Shown piece by piece: positions 1-8,576 of a stretch of 64,000 bases of DNA. The position numbers and the translations under genes are program-made. Origin of the DNA: Treponema sp. (lineage in GTDB: Bacteria; Spirochaetota; Spirochaetia; Treponematales; Treponemataceae); the NCBI GenBank assembly GCA_017525605.1, contig JAFXSM010000030.1:186001-250000 (forward strand). Direction: 5' to 3'. Numbering within the stretch: the stretch's first letter is position 1; every line of letters starts with the position of its first letter. The notes below the pieces were generated by a model, which was given only the letters and a program-made list of their open reading frames with translations, had not been told where the DNA came from and did not search any database.

Positions 1-519
1 AAGCAGGAGCACTTTCGGCTCGTTTATCAGAGCGCGCGCGATTGCGACACGCTGCCGCTGTCCGCCCGAAAGCTGGCTCGGCTTTTTGTCGATGTGCTGG
101 TCAAGCTCGACAAGGTGGACATATTCGCGAACCTTTTTGTCAAACTCGTCCGGGAGTTTTCCTGGGAAAAGCTTTTTTATCGGGTTCTTCGTCTCTTTTT
201 TCAGCTTGAGCCTGAGCGGAAAAGCGATGTTCTCGTAGACAGAAAGGTGCGGAAAAAGAGCGTAGCTCTGGAAAACCGTGTTCGACTGCCTTTTGTTCGG
301 AGGCAGGTTCGAGACTTTCTTGTCGTCGAACAGAACTGCTCCGTCGTCCGGGAATTCGAAACCCGCGATTATTCGCAGCAGAGTGGTTTTTCCGCAGCCT
401 GACGGCCCCAAAAGCGTAAAAAATTCACCAGGATTTATGGTGAAGTTGATGTCGTTCAGTGCGACGAAATCGCCGAATTCTTTGTTCACATGGTCGATTT
501 TGACTTGGCAACCGTTCAA
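1..519 (-). CDS. potA: ABC transporter ATP-binding subunit, PotA-like (5' part, runs off window)
   Basis: Reading the minus strand from a TTG at 519, 173 codons are present before the window edge. Walker A (GPSGCGKTT, about residues 38-46), the Q-loop region (VFQSYALFPHLSV) and the ABC signature (QLSGGQRQRV, about residue 149) are all seen. The start of Walker B lies at the edge. Order and spacing fit the CUT1/MOI importer ATPases, and the closest pattern is the spermidine/putrescine ATPase PotA. There is a short lysine-rich insertion between the Q-loop and the signature. The start is set by AGAGGA about six bases upstream of the TTG; an ATT one base further upstream is the only nearby rival. 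The C-terminal regulatory domain and the permease genes, which would confirm the substrate, lie outside the window. Confidence 0.85.
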   Translation of the reverse strand, partial: MNGCQVKIDHVNKEFGDFVALNDINFTINPGEFFTLLGPSGCGKTTLLRIIAGFEFPDDGAVLFDDKKVSNLPPNKRQSNTVFQSYALFPHLSVYENIAFPLRLKLKKETKNPIKKLFPGKLPDEFDKKVREYVHLVELDQHIDKKPSQLSGGQRQRVAIARALINEPKVLLL

Positions 520-733
520 TGTAGTCCTCTTTGTGAAATTGTTGGAAAAATCGCGATAACACCCGATTTTCTTCATAAAATTATAAGTTCTACCATGATT
601 TTTATATGGCGAATTGTCAATAAAAAATCTCCAAATTCTCAAGTAAAATTCGAAATGATTGTCATAATTACTTCAAAATCTTGCAATGTTGCACTAAAAT
701 TCTCGAATAAAAAAGTAAAAAGGTGGATTTTCT

Positions 734-1021
734 ATGTTTTCAGTTATAGTCGGCGTGATTTTTATTGCATTTACGGTTCTTGCGTGTCTTCCGAAAGACA
801 TATGCCCGATTGGGCTTGAGTGGGGCGGCTACATAATCCAGTCGCTCAAGGGCACGCTTCCTGTGATTGCGGCTCTCGTCGGAATCGTCGCGATAATGCT
901 CGGTTTCACGGACATCAGGGACAAGCGCGAGGCGAGAAGGGAAGAAGAAGAGGCTTTGCTTGCCGAGCAGGAAGAAAAGAACAGAAATTCTGAAAAAGAG
1001 AAGAAGTCTGAGAAGAAATAA
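734..1021 (+). CDS. Small membrane protein with charged tail, hypothetical
   Basis: This 95-residue protein has two hydrophobic segments (about residues 1-18 and 38-57). A strongly charged Glu/Lys/Arg-rich tail follows from about residue 60 and is likely cytoplasmic and helical. The start is supported by AGGTGG eight bases upstream. It stands alone between the divergent PotA-like gene and the rplM promoter. No family was recognised. The layout resembles small inner-membrane proteins with a coiled tail, but no function is claimed. Confidence 0.6.
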   Translation: MFSVIVGVIFIAFTVLACLPKDICPIGLEWGGYIIQSLKGTLPVIAALVGIVAIMLGFTDIRDKREARREEEEALLAEQEEKNRNSEKEKKSEKK

Positions 1022-1052
1022 GAAGAAATGACGGTCGAAAACTCAAATTCAA

Positions 1053-1081
1053 TTGACCATGATTTCTAAATAATTTATATT
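1053..1081 (+). promoter_or_regulatory. Promoter of rplM-rpsI
   Basis: TTGACC at 1053-1058 and TATATT at 1076-1081 are separated by 17 bases, a good sigma-70-type match. It is placed to drive the L13-S9 operon with a leader of about 75 bases. Confidence 0.65.
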
Positions 1082-1098
1082 TTTAAGTCCCCGTATAT

Positions 1099-1134
1099 TT
1101 TAGTTCTCTGGAAGATGCAGCCATGTGAACTAAA
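1099..1134 (+). promoter_or_regulatory. Stem-loop in the rplM leader, possible L13 control site
   Basis: TTTAGTTC (1099-1106) and GAACTAAA (1127-1134) form a perfect 8-bp stem around a 20-base loop inside the mRNA leader. L13 operons in other bacteria are controlled through leader structures, so this is a candidate autoregulatory site. That role is inferred from position only. Confidence 0.4.
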
Positions 1135-1161
1135 GACTTTTAGAATCAAAGGTATATACAA

Positions 1162-1590
1162 ATGAAAACTATTTTTTTGAAAGATGCTGAGCAGAAACGT
1201 GAATGGTACGTAATTGACGCAGCTGGAAAGCCACTCGGACGTGTTGCTGCTGCTGCTGCTGCTATTCTTCGCGGAAAGAACAAGCCTTCGTACACTCCTA
1301 ACCAGGAGATGGGTGATTACGTAATCATCATCAACGCTGAGAAAGTTGCTGTTTCTGGAAACAAGGTTACGGACAAACTTTATCGCCACTACACAGGCTT
1401 CGTCCGCGGTCTGCGCACATTCACTTTCGAGAAGCTCATCGAAAGAAAGCCGACTGCTCCGCTCGTACGCACAATCAACGGTATGTTGCCGAACAACAGA
1501 CTTGGACGCAAAGTTGCTGGAAACCTCAAGGTTTATGCGGGTGCTGAGCATCCACATGCATCACAGAATCCAAAAGTTGTCGAGCTTTAA
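1162..1590 (+). CDS. rplM: Large ribosomal subunit protein uL13
   Basis: The 142-residue length and sequence match L13: the core with GRVAAAAAAILRGK near residue 28, and NGMLPNNRLGRK near residue 108. It binds 23S rRNA early in assembly of the large subunit. It is followed 18 bases later by rpsI, the universal bacterial pairing. No strong Shine-Dalgarno is seen; AAAGG lies about ten bases upstream of the ATG. Codons are biased to GCT/GCA and AAG, as expected of a highly expressed gene. Confidence 0.97.
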   Translation: MKTIFLKDAEQKREWYVIDAAGKPLGRVAAAAAAILRGKNKPSYTPNQEMGDYVIIINAEKVAVSGNKVTDKLYRHYTGFVRGLRTFTFEKLIERKPTAPLVRTINGMLPNNRLGRKVAGNLKVYAGAEHPHASQNPKVVEL

Positions 1591-1608
1591 TCGAACGGAG
1601 AATGAATT

Positions 1609-2004
1609 ATGGCAGTAAAGAATATTGCAATCGGAACAGGTAGAAGAAAGACATCTGTAGCTCGCGTATTCGTTCGCGAAGGCTCAGGAAAAATCGTTGT
1701 CAACGGAAAGGACGTTGCTGAATATTTCCCAACAGCAACTTCTGTAAAGGTTGTTCATCAGCCGCTTCTCGTTACAAACTACGAGAACAAGTATGACATC
1801 CTCATCAACGTTCAGGGTGGCGGTGTAAAAGGTCAGGCTGGTGCTTGCCTCCACGGAATCGCTCGCGCTTTGTTGCAGATTGACCCACAGGTTCGCACAT
1901 CACTCAAGGCAAACGGATTCCTCACACGCGATTCACGCATGGTCGAGCGCAAAAAGTACGGTCAGCGTGGTGCTCGCCGCAGATTCCAGTTCAGCAAGCG
2001 TTAG
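1609..2004 (+). CDS. rpsI: Small ribosomal subunit protein uS9
   Basis: The 131-residue protein has the full S9 pattern: [12 protein letters not shown] at the N-terminus, [10 protein letters not shown] in the middle, and the basic tail [17 protein letters not shown] that reaches towards the P-site tRNA. It is co-transcribed with rplM and starts with ATG after a GGAG eight bases upstream. Length and both termini are normal. Confidence 0.97.
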   Translation: MAVKNIAIGTGRRKTSVARVFVREGSGKIVVNGKDVAEYFPTATSVKVVHQPLLVTNYENKYDILINVQGGGVKGQAGACLHGIARALLQIDPQVRTSLKANGFLTRDSRMVERKKYGQRGARRRFQFSKR

Positions 2005-2024
2005 TCTTTTCGATTCGTCATATT

Positions 2025-2795
2025 ATGCAGCCTGATGATTTTCGTTCGGTTGCAGATGACAATGCGAATCTTCCGCTTGAAAAAAGTGAATCTTCGAATG
2101 CCGATGATGTTTCTTCGAGCACATTGGCATTGAGAAAAATAGAACAGACTTCATCAAATGAAATCGTTCAAATGACTTCATCTGATGGGTCTGTTTTTTT
2201 TGTTCGCACAAGCTATCTGCAAGTTGCCGACATCGACAGTATCAGAAACTCAGTTGACGCAGCCGGTTTTGGGGGCTTTTCCCTGTCGGAAGAGGAGAGC
2301 GAGGACGTTTTCCGCGCTGCATTCGCGTTTTCTGCGGAGCGAAAGGCGTTGGATTATCTTGGGCGGTGCGAACAAAGCCGATTCGGTCTGACGCAGAAAC
2401 TTCTGCAGAAGGGCTTTGAAAAATCCTCCGTGTCGCTCGCATTGGACAGGCTTGAGTCTAAGAATTTTTTAAGCGATTCGCGTTATGCTTCTGCATGGCT
2501 TCGCTCGCACTGCATGACGAAATTTCAGGGAAAGTCGCGGCTGATTGGAGAGTTGATTTCACGTGGAATCCCGAAGTCGGTCGCTTCGGATGCGGTCGAA
2601 AATTTCTTTTCTTCCGGCGAGGAGAATTTCGACAATCCAAGCGGCATTACGGAAGAGGAAATGTGCGAAAAAGCCTATCAAAAAGCTGTAAGACAGAGAA
2701 AAAGCGGAGAGAAAATTTTAAAATATCTTGTTGATTCTGGCTTTCCATTTAAAATGGCAATTTCCACGATAAAAAATCACAAAAAAGATGATTAA
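2025..2795 (+). CDS. recX: RecX family regulatory protein with N-terminal extension
   Basis: The C-terminal two thirds (about residues 105-256) carry the RecX three-helix repeats, seen in ALDYLGRCEQSRFGLTQKL and the following RLESKNFLSDSRYA. RecX proteins modulate RecA filaments. At 256 residues it is longer than typical RecX (about 150-200) because of an N-terminal stretch of roughly 100 residues, whose first 50 are Asp/Ser-rich. It starts 20 bases after rpsI without an obvious Shine-Dalgarno, so translation may be coupled to rpsI. No recA is in the window. Confidence 0.85.
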   Translation: MQPDDFRSVADDNANLPLEKSESSNADDVSSSTLALRKIEQTSSNEIVQMTSSDGSVFFVRTSYLQVADIDSIRNSVDAAGFGGFSLSEEESEDVFRAAFAFSAERKALDYLGRCEQSRFGLTQKLLQKGFEKSSVSLALDRLESKNFLSDSRYASAWLRSHCMTKFQGKSRLIGELISRGIPKSVASDAVENFFSSGEENFDNPSGITEEEMCEKAYQKAVRQRKSGEKILKYLVDSGFPFKMAISTIKNHKKDD

Positions 2796-2841
2796 AATCT
2801 CAAAAATCTCTAATATTACAGATAATAATAAGAGTATTTTG

Positions 2842-3435
2842 ATGGAACAGGATAAGAAATCAGTATTTTCTGCGATGGAAGTCGCAAAGATTTGCGGAGT
2901 CGTCAATCAGACTGCGATAAATTGGATAAAAAACGGATATTTGAAGGCATTCTCGACTCCGGGAAAACAGTACAGAGTGTACCCCGACGACCTCGTAAGC
3001 TTCATGGTCAAGCGGAACATGGCGATTCCCGATTCGCTCATGGCATTGTGCAAGGACAAGCATTTTGACGCGAGAAGCCTTCTCATTGTTGACGACGACA
3101 AGGGGTTGAATTCGGTCATAAAAATGTATCTCCAGAAAAAAATCGACGGGCTCACGATTTTCCAGGCATTTGACGGATTCGAGGCAGGCTCGCTGATGGT
3201 CGAAAAGCATCCGTCTTGCATCATTCTTGATTTGGATTTGCCGGGCGTTGACGGATTCGGGCTTTGCAAGAAAATCAACGAGAGCGAAATCTACGGAAAG
3301 CCTTCGATTCTTGTCGTCACCGCATTGGAAGACAATGACGTTGAGGCAAAAGTGATGGATTTGGGCGTGAAAAAATTCTTCAAGAAACCGCTCAATCTTG
3401 TGGAGCTTGTTGATTCCGTGACGAATTTGTTCTGA
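2842..3435 (+). CDS. DNA-binding response regulator: N-terminal HTH plus receiver domain
   Basis: Residues about 5-60 form a MerR/excisionase-like helix-turn-helix (FSAMEVAKICGVVNQTAINW). Residues about 75-195 form a CheY-like receiver with acidic pocket IVDDD, phospho-acceptor Asp in CIILDLDLPG, Thr in VVTALED and Lys in KFFKKPL. This order, DNA-binding domain before receiver, is the reverse of ordinary response regulators. An ATG at 2788 overlapping recX would add 18 residues; 2842 is preferred because AAGAG lies seven bases before it and the extra residues look non-domain. No histidine kinase is adjacent, so it is probably an orphan. Confidence 0.85.
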   Translation: MEQDKKSVFSAMEVAKICGVVNQTAINWIKNGYLKAFSTPGKQYRVYPDDLVSFMVKRNMAIPDSLMALCKDKHFDARSLLIVDDDKGLNSVIKMYLQKKIDGLTIFQAFDGFEAGSLMVEKHPSCIILDLDLPGVDGFGLCKKINESEIYGKPSILVVTALEDNDVEAKVMDLGVKKFFKKPLNLVELVDSVTNLF

Positions 3436-3449
3436 TTCCGCCTGCATTT

Positions 3450-3478
3450 TTGCAACTTGGCTTGAATTCAGTTATCAT
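3450..3478 (+). promoter_or_regulatory. Promoter predicting a leaderless mRNA for the SPOR protein
   Basis: TTGCAA (3450-3455) and TATCAT (3473-3478) are 17 bases apart. The ATG at 3486 begins seven bases after the -10 box, where transcription should start. No Shine-Dalgarno is present. Confidence 0.5.
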
Positions 3479-3485
3479 TTTATTC

Positions 3486-4556
3486 ATGCATTTTCCGATA
3501 CGAAACAAGATTTTTTCCGCGCTTTCTGTTTTTTTGTTCGCCTGCGCATTTGTGCATCCTTCTTCCGTGAACATGAGCGCGAAAGCCGTGATGAGCGAAT
3601 CTTCGCAATTCAAAACACTGGACGAATCGATTGAATATTTGCGGAAGACAGTTCCGAATCTGAAAAACGCGGCCGACAGACGCTACGGATACGCGTTTTT
3701 GGGCAGCATTCAGGAGCAGATTGGGCAGTATGCGGACGCGCAGAAGTCATACGCCGTCGCCGCTTCGATTGATGCTGGGGATGCGGTCGGCGTTCCGAAA
3801 AAATCTTCCGAGCAGCTTGTGATTGATTCCGTGCGGTGTGCGCTTTCTGTCGGCGATTATGCGAGCGCGGACAGGTACCTTTCGTCTGCCGTGAAAAATT
3901 CAAAGGACGAGAAGATTATCGCTTACGTCAAGCTGTACACCCAGTGGAGCTCGCTTTGCAAGGCGGAGGAATTTTCCGACACGAAAAATGCAGTTTCCAC
4001 TCTGAATTCATATCTTTCGCAAAAATCGATGAAAATCGTCTATCCGCAGATTCTTCTGACGCTCTATCACATAACCGGCGACGGCGCATATTCGAAAAGG
4101 CTGAAATCGGATTATCCTGACAGCATGGAATGCGGAATCTTGAGCGGAAAGGCTTCCCTTCTTCCGACTCCGTTCTGGTTTTTCGTTCCGAGGTCTGAGA
4201 CTGTCGGTGCGCAGGTCGTTCCTGCCGAGAACGAAAAAAATCACGGTGCAGTTTCCGAAAAAAATCCTGAGAAATCCGACAAAAGCAAAATCGACAAAAT
4301 CAAAACCGACGAAAAAAAATCTACCGGCACGAAATCAGAAAATGGCAGGAAGCAGCAGATTGGATATTTCCGCGACGAGGACAATGCGAACAATCTTTTG
4401 GAAAAACTGAAAAAAGCTGGTTTTTCAGGAAAAATCCAGAAAGAGAAAAAATCGAGCGGAAACACATATTATCTTGTCTATGTTGAGGATGACGAGAACG
4501 GCTCTGTCGGAAAGAAACTGAGGGCGGCAGGATTCGACTGCTATCCGCTTCCGTAA
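3486..4556 (+). CDS. Exported TPR-like protein with C-terminal SPOR domain
   Basis: The 356-residue protein has an N-terminal signal or anchor segment (about residues 8-30). TPR-like helices follow (about residues 45-220, including RRYGYAFLGSIQEQIGQYADA). Next comes a Lys/Glu/Ser-rich linker (about 245-290) and a SPOR-type beta-alpha repeat at the C-terminus (IGYFRDEDNANNLLEKL through YLVYVEDDENGS). SPOR domains bind denuded peptidoglycan at division sites, so an envelope role is likely. An upstream ATG at 3450 is rejected because it lies inside the predicted promoter. The hydrophobic segment lacks a convincing lipobox Cys. Confidence 0.75.
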   Translation: MHFPIRNKIFSALSVFLFACAFVHPSSVNMSAKAVMSESSQFKTLDESIEYLRKTVPNLKNAADRRYGYAFLGSIQEQIGQYADAQKSYAVAASIDAGDAVGVPKKSSEQLVIDSVRCALSVGDYASADRYLSSAVKNSKDEKIIAYVKLYTQWSSLCKAEEFSDTKNAVSTLNSYLSQKSMKIVYPQILLTLYHITGDGAYSKRLKSDYPDSMECGILSGKASLLPTPFWFFVPRSETVGAQVVPAENEKNHGAVSEKNPEKSDKSKIDKIKTDEKKSTGTKSENGRKQQIGYFRDEDNANNLLEKLKKAGFSGKIQKEKKSSGNTYYLVYVEDDENGSVGKKLRAAGFDCYPLP

Positions 4557-4579
4557 ATGTTTTCTGAATCGGAAATAAA

Positions 4580-6031
4580 TCAGCCGTAGATGTCAGTCTT
4601 GTCGTATTTTTCGGAGTATTCCTGCTTGAGCTTCTTCAAATATTCTTCCTGAAACTTCCGGGTTTCCTGTGAGTCACAGTCGTCTATCAGCTGCTCAAGA
4701 ATCTGAATTTTCAGAAGCTCGTTGTACTGGTGCTTGTCCTGCACCTCGCGGTTGAATTCGAACGACTCGTTTTCCTTGAATGCCGCGTCTTTTTTCTGTA
4801 TTGCGTCCTTGCACGCGATTACCGCATCGACAATGCACGGCTCGAACTGAGTTCCCTTCTGGCTTTCGAAAATCGACATAGCTTTTTCAATCGGCATCGG
4901 CTTTTTGTAAGTTCGGAGGCTTATAAGAGCGTCGATTACGTCCGCGGCCGCCATTATCCGTGCGCAAAGAGGAATTTTCGTTCCGCCGACTCTGTTCGGG
5001 TAGCCTGTCCCGTCCCATTTTTCGTGGTGGTAGAGAGCGATTTCGTACGCGACTTTGTTGAATTCGCCGTTTCCGATTACGGGAAGCATCTTTATGAGGT
5101 TCGCTCCGTCCATCGGATGCCGTTTCATTATCGCGAATTCCTCGTCGGTGAATTTTCCCGGCTTGTTCAATATTCCTTCCGGCGTGTGGATTTTTCCGAT
5201 GTCATGCAGGAATGCCGCGTCCGAATACAGATTGATTGTCTCGTCCGTGAGCTCTTTCGTGTAATATCCGAGCGAGCGCAGCTTGTGCGAAATCAGCCTG
5301 ACGTATGTCTGCGTGTGCTCGACATGGAATCCTGTCAGAAGATCGTGGTTCTTGAGGCTTTCCGCGACGAATTCGATGATTTTCTGCTGCGTGTCGGAGA
5401 GCTTCGACTGCTTTTCCCTCAGGTTCTCAATCAGCCCGTTCCTGTCGTCTATGAGCATCAATAGGTGCTTTAGCGTTCCGTATCCGCGGCGTACCATCAA
5501 GTTCGTTATGAGAAAGATGAATGAGAATTCGATTGTGAAACCTGCGAGAATCGGAATGTATGCCGAGACGAACGTTGGGCAGACTGCCCTGTTGAAGATT
5601 GCCGCTCCGTTCTGGTATTTGAAGAGCAGCGATATTGCCATGCAGACGTAGCTGACGAGCGTGATGATGTTCGTCAGTTTCCGGTTGTAATAAAGGCAGC
5701 TGATGATGGGTGCGATTCCGAATGCAATGTAAACTCCGACATTCGCGTGCGTCCCGATTAGAGCGATGAACAAATCGATTCCGACCAGACCCACGCACAT
5801 CGTGAATTCCGGGTTGACTTTCGTCCGTATCAGAATCTGGAATACAAGCGCGATTATTATTGAAAGTGCCAGCACCCTAAGCGAAAAGGCACTTCCGATT
5901 GCAAATATGCCCATGTTCGACAACGCTATGAAGCATATAGGAACCGGAATCGTGGCGATGAGTATCTTTGACACCATCCTGTTTATGTTTGCTAAATTCT
6001 CTGAGAAGAATGTTTCATCGTCTATGGACAT
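4580..6031 (-). CDS. Membrane-bound HD-GYP domain phosphodiesterase
   Basis: About six transmembrane segments fill residues 20-200. A short coiled linker (about 205-225) and an HD-GYP domain (about 235-400) follow. The HD motif (HDIGKI), the second metal-site region (KRHPMDGA, YHHEKWDGTGYP) and ARIMAAADVIDAL are intact, so c-di-GMP hydrolysis is expected. The C-terminal 60 residues are charged and helical. The N-terminal membrane part probably senses an unknown signal. It is last on the minus strand after VTC and DUF4956 but has its own promoter: TATAAT at 6038-6043 lies six bases from the ATG, which predicts a leaderless transcript. Confidence 0.85.
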   Translation of the reverse strand: MSIDDETFFSENLANINRMVSKILIATIPVPICFIALSNMGIFAIGSAFSLRVLALSIIIALVFQILIRTKVNPEFTMCVGLVGIDLFIALIGTHANVGVYIAFGIAPIISCLYYNRKLTNIITLVSYVCMAISLLFKYQNGAAIFNRAVCPTFVSAYIPILAGFTIEFSFIFLITNLMVRRGYGTLKHLLMLIDDRNGLIENLREKQSKLSDTQQKIIEFVAESLKNHDLLTGFHVEHTQTYVRLISHKLRSLGYYTKELTDETINLYSDAAFLHDIGKIHTPEGILNKPGKFTDEEFAIMKRHPMDGANLIKMLPVIGNGEFNKVAYEIALYHHEKWDGTGYPNRVGGTKIPLCARIMAAADVIDALISLRTYKKPMPIEKAMSIFESQKGTQFEPCIVDAVIACKDAIQKKDAAFKENESFEFNREVQDKHQYNELLKIQILEQLIDDCDSQETRKFQEEYLKKLKQEYSEKYDKTDIYG

Positions 6032-6037
6032 GCCTCA

Positions 6038-6043
6038 ATTATA
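6038..6043 (-). promoter_or_regulatory. -10 box six bases from the HD-GYP start codon
   Basis: Perfect TATAAT on the minus strand, followed by six bases and ATG. TTCCAA at 6066-6061 is a weak -35 at 17-base spacing. No functional Shine-Dalgarno is possible if transcription starts at the ATG. Confidence 0.5.
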
Positions 6044-6076
6044 TTTTAACCTTTGCGAATTTGGAATATAAATTTT

Positions 6077-6748
6077 CTAAAGCACAGGCGCAAGCTGGTC
6101 GTCCGGGTTCTCGACTATGATGTTCAGGTTTCCGTTCCTTGTCCTAAGCTCGTCGATGAACATTTTCGTGTCGCAGTCTTTTTTCGGCTGAATCCAGTAC
6201 GAAATCGTGAAAAGCGTTCCCATGTTCGATGTCTTCACGTTCTTAACTGAATGTTTCAGAAGATATTTGTCGAAGATGTCGTTGAAGAGGTCCTTGTAGT
6301 TCATGTCCTCCGGTATCGTGATTTTCAGAATCTGCTTTTCGCTGACTTTCCATGCGAGCGACATGAAGATGAACATGAGGCTGACCGTTATGACGAGAAT
6401 GAACCCAATCAGATAGCTTCCGAGCCCGATTACGAGTCCTGCCGCGGCCGCAAAGAACGTGTAGAGAATGTCCTTCGAGTCGCCCGGTATGCTCCTGAAT
6501 CTTACGAGCGCGAAAACTCCCGCGAGAGAGAGCGTCTTTTTGAGGTCGGTCGCGATGAACGGAATGATAATCGCCATGATTACCGGAAGAAGAAGCACCG
6601 TTATGACGAAATTCTTCGAGAATTTCTTGTCCTTGCTTGCGATTATGTAGCCCGACGAGATTATCGCGCCCGCAACAAGCCCCATCGCCATGCTGAATAA
6701 AATCGCCGTGGTCTCCGTCGTTATTGTGAATCCTTCCAAGATGTCCAT
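6077..6748 (-). CDS. DUF4956 family membrane protein
   Basis: The 223-residue protein has four to five hydrophobic segments in the first 130 residues and a soluble C-terminal alpha/beta domain (about 140-223). The loop ALVRFRSIPGDSKDILY is characteristic of DUF4956. Members are commonly encoded beside VTC polyphosphate-polymerase-like proteins and CotH kinases, as with the VTC gene immediately upstream here. The start at 6748 has AAGGAG seven bases upstream; an earlier ATG at 6793 overlaps VTC and has none. The biochemical role is unknown. A membrane partner for VTC is an inference from context. Confidence 0.85.
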   Translation of the reverse strand: MDILEGFTITTETTAILFSMAMGLVAGAIISSGYIIASKDKKFSKNFVITVLLLPVIMAIIIPFIATDLKKTLSLAGVFALVRFRSIPGDSKDILYTFFAAAAGLVIGLGSYLIGFILVITVSLMFIFMSLAWKVSEKQILKITIPEDMNYKDLFNDIFDKYLLKHSVKNVKTSNMGTLFTISYWIQPKKDCDTKMFIDELRTRNGNLNIIVENPDDQLAPVL

Positions 6749-6789
6749 AGAAAACTCCTTATCGAAAAAATGATTTTGAAAATTGATTT

Positions 6790-7536
6790 TCACCGCTGTT
6801 GATTTTTTGATGCGATGTAATTTTTGTATTCGGTTCCGTATTTCGAGAACGATGTCTGGAAAATCCTCCGCTTAGAGAGAAAGCGGACGAACCAGAGCGG
6901 GAACGCCTTGAATGCTTTTGCTTCCATGAGCCATTGCCCCTCTTGCAGAAGCTGCGTTCCGTATGCGGCCGAGTCCAGCCTGAGGTCGTCACGACGAGTC
7001 TGGATGTTCGTGTCGATTGTGAGCCTGAAATCCGAATTGTTCTTTTCGAAAAATGCATATCGGTCGTACGAGATGAACACTTTCGGCTTGAGCGAATAAA
7101 AATGCATTATGTAGTCGATTTCTTTCATAACTTGTGTGTTCATTTTTAGCTTTTTTCCGTCGGAGGTCGTCTGCATCTCGTTCACTTTTCCTGTCTCGAA
7201 ATATTCATACGCGTCTTTCAGGATGAAAGACGTCCGCCTTTTGTTTACAACGCCGTCGAATTTCTTTTTGCTTTCGAGGAAAACTTTGTCGGAAAGTGCG
7301 ACAGTCCCGTAGCTTCTAAGCCTGATTTTCTCTTTGAAAGCGGGCTTTTCGAGCGATTTTCGAATCAGCTCGTCGGAATCGGTGTCCAGGTACAAGTTGC
7401 AGATTGAGTACGTTTTGCCGCCCTTGTTGAACGGGTCGCTGTCCATGTAAGTTCCGATTATCGAAAGCAGCGCGTCCCTGTCTGCGTCGCTTAGCATGTA
7501 TTTGACTTCTCGCCTGTTGAAAACTTCAATCGCCAT
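6790..7536 (-). CDS. VTC domain polyphosphate-polymerase-like protein
   Basis: The 248-residue single-domain protein fits the VTC/CYTH-like tunnel fold. It has an N-terminal RREVKYMLS basic strand, YLDTDSDELIRKSL, the KIRLRSYG arginines, VFLESKKKFDGVVNKRR, and the C-terminal LMEAKAFKAFPLW with the conserved Glu and Lys. Eukaryotic VTC4 makes polyphosphate from ATP; bacterial single-domain forms are assigned by homology. It starts the minus-strand set VTC-DUF4956, with GGAG nine bases before the ATG. The divergent carbohydrate-binding genes begin 210 bases away, a neighbourhood also known from Firmicutes. No CotH kinase gene is visible here. Confidence 0.85.
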   Translation of the reverse strand: MAIEVFNRREVKYMLSDADRDALLSIIGTYMDSDPFNKGGKTYSICNLYLDTDSDELIRKSLEKPAFKEKIRLRSYGTVALSDKVFLESKKKFDGVVNKRRTSFILKDAYEYFETGKVNEMQTTSDGKKLKMNTQVMKEIDYIMHFYSLKPKVFISYDRYAFFEKNNSDFRLTIDTNIQTRRDDLRLDSAAYGTQLLQEGQWLMEAKAFKAFPLWFVRFLSKRRIFQTSFSKYGTEYKNYIASKNQQR

Positions 7537-7746
7537 GTGTGTCTCCGTTCCACATCATATAGCCATGACGCTCGGATTTTCATTAAGAGGTCGTTAAGAA
7601 AATAATGAGCGGAGTATAAGAATTTTATCAAAATCTTGTGAATTCACTGTCCGTTTGTTGTTTTTTCGAAAATTGCGTTTTAGACTTTCGAAAATTCTGG
7701 ATACAGATTGAAAATTCTGGAATAGAAAAGTGAATTGGAGTAGAAA
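7537..7746. promoter_or_regulatory. Divergent intergenic region with GAAAATT direct repeats
   Basis: This 210-base gap separates VTC (minus) from the first beta-helix lipoprotein (plus). GAAAATTCTGGA occurs at 7690-7701 and 7710-7721, spaced 20 bases, about two helical turns. A shorter GAAAATT lies further upstream near 7667. They may be operator sites, but no regulator is identified. Confidence 0.3.
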
Positions 7747-8571
7747 GTGAAAAATCATTTTTTTGTTTTTGCAGCATTTCTTTCGTTTTTGTTTTTTTCA
7801 TGCGCGGAAAAATCAGCTCCGCCAAAACTTTCGGTCGATGAGGATTTCGTCCGCGGTTCGTACGGAAAAGAAATAGAAATATCTCCGACGGACTCTTCCG
7901 TGAAAATCACGCGCGGAAAAATCACGATTGCGCCGGAGAAGGAGAATTCCGTTTATGCAATCAGCGGATATTTTGACGGTCAGATTGTTTGCGCGACGAA
8001 AAACACAGTCTTGAGGCTAAAAAATGTGTTCCTCGAAAATTCTTCGGGAATGCCTGTAATAAAAGCTGCCGCAAAAATCGAAATCTCAAGCGAAAGCGGA
8101 AGCGAGAATTTCATCGTCACGAAAGGGCGCAAATTCTCGAAATACGGCGCAATCAACTGCTCGAAGGGGCTTGTTCTTGGCGGCAGCGGAAAGCTTTCTG
8201 TGAAAGGCGGATGCCACGGAATCGAAGCCGGCGACGTGAAAATCAAGGGAAGCGGAACTCTGATTGTTGAGGGAACGAAAAAAGGCACCGCGCTCACCTG
8301 CGAAAGCCTTGTCGTGGAGGAAGGAAAAACGTTCAGCGCGTATTTTTTGAATTCAAAAAACGGAATCCGCGCCGACGATTCAATTTCGATTCTATCCGGG
8401 AATTTCTTTCTTTATGACAACGAAACTGCATTCAAAACAGATCGCGCGGAAAAATCGAAGGACAAATCGCATTTTGTGAACCTGAACGGCGGCGAATTCC
8501 ACACTTTCAGAAACGGAATCCTCTTTGAATCGGATTCTGTCAACAAAAATGCAAAATTCATTGAGGAGTAG
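7747..8571 (+). CDS. Carbohydrate-binding beta-helix lipoprotein (Cthe_2159-like)
   Basis: The 274-residue lipoprotein has a signal peptide ending in lipobox LFFSC (Cys about 19). After that the protein is made of short repeating beta-helix rungs (YAISGYFDGQIV, TVLRLKNVFLENSSG, GLVLGGSGKLSVKG, DVKIKGSGTLIVEG). The pattern matches the Cthe_2159 carbohydrate-binding family, whose founding member is a surface polysaccharide-binding lipoprotein. GTG at 7747 is chosen for GGAG ten bases upstream and the complete signal peptide. It is a paralogue of the next gene, six bases downstream, and the two share most rungs. Confidence 0.75.
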   Translation: MKNHFFVFAAFLSFLFFSCAEKSAPPKLSVDEDFVRGSYGKEIEISPTDSSVKITRGKITIAPEKENSVYAISGYFDGQIVCATKNTVLRLKNVFLENSSGMPVIKAAAKIEISSESGSENFIVTKGRKFSKYGAINCSKGLVLGGSGKLSVKGGCHGIEAGDVKIKGSGTLIVEGTKKGTALTCESLVVEEGKTFSAYFLNSKNGIRADDSISILSGNFFLYDNETAFKTDRAEKSKDKSHFVNLNGGEFHTFRNGILFESDSVNKNAKFIEE

Positions 8572-8576
8572 AAATT

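Noticed and set aside
1075..1557. 160-codon open frame on the minus strand across rplM
   Set aside because: It lies entirely opposite the certain L13 gene, has no ribosome site and no protein-like composition. It is a shadow of the codon bias of rplM.
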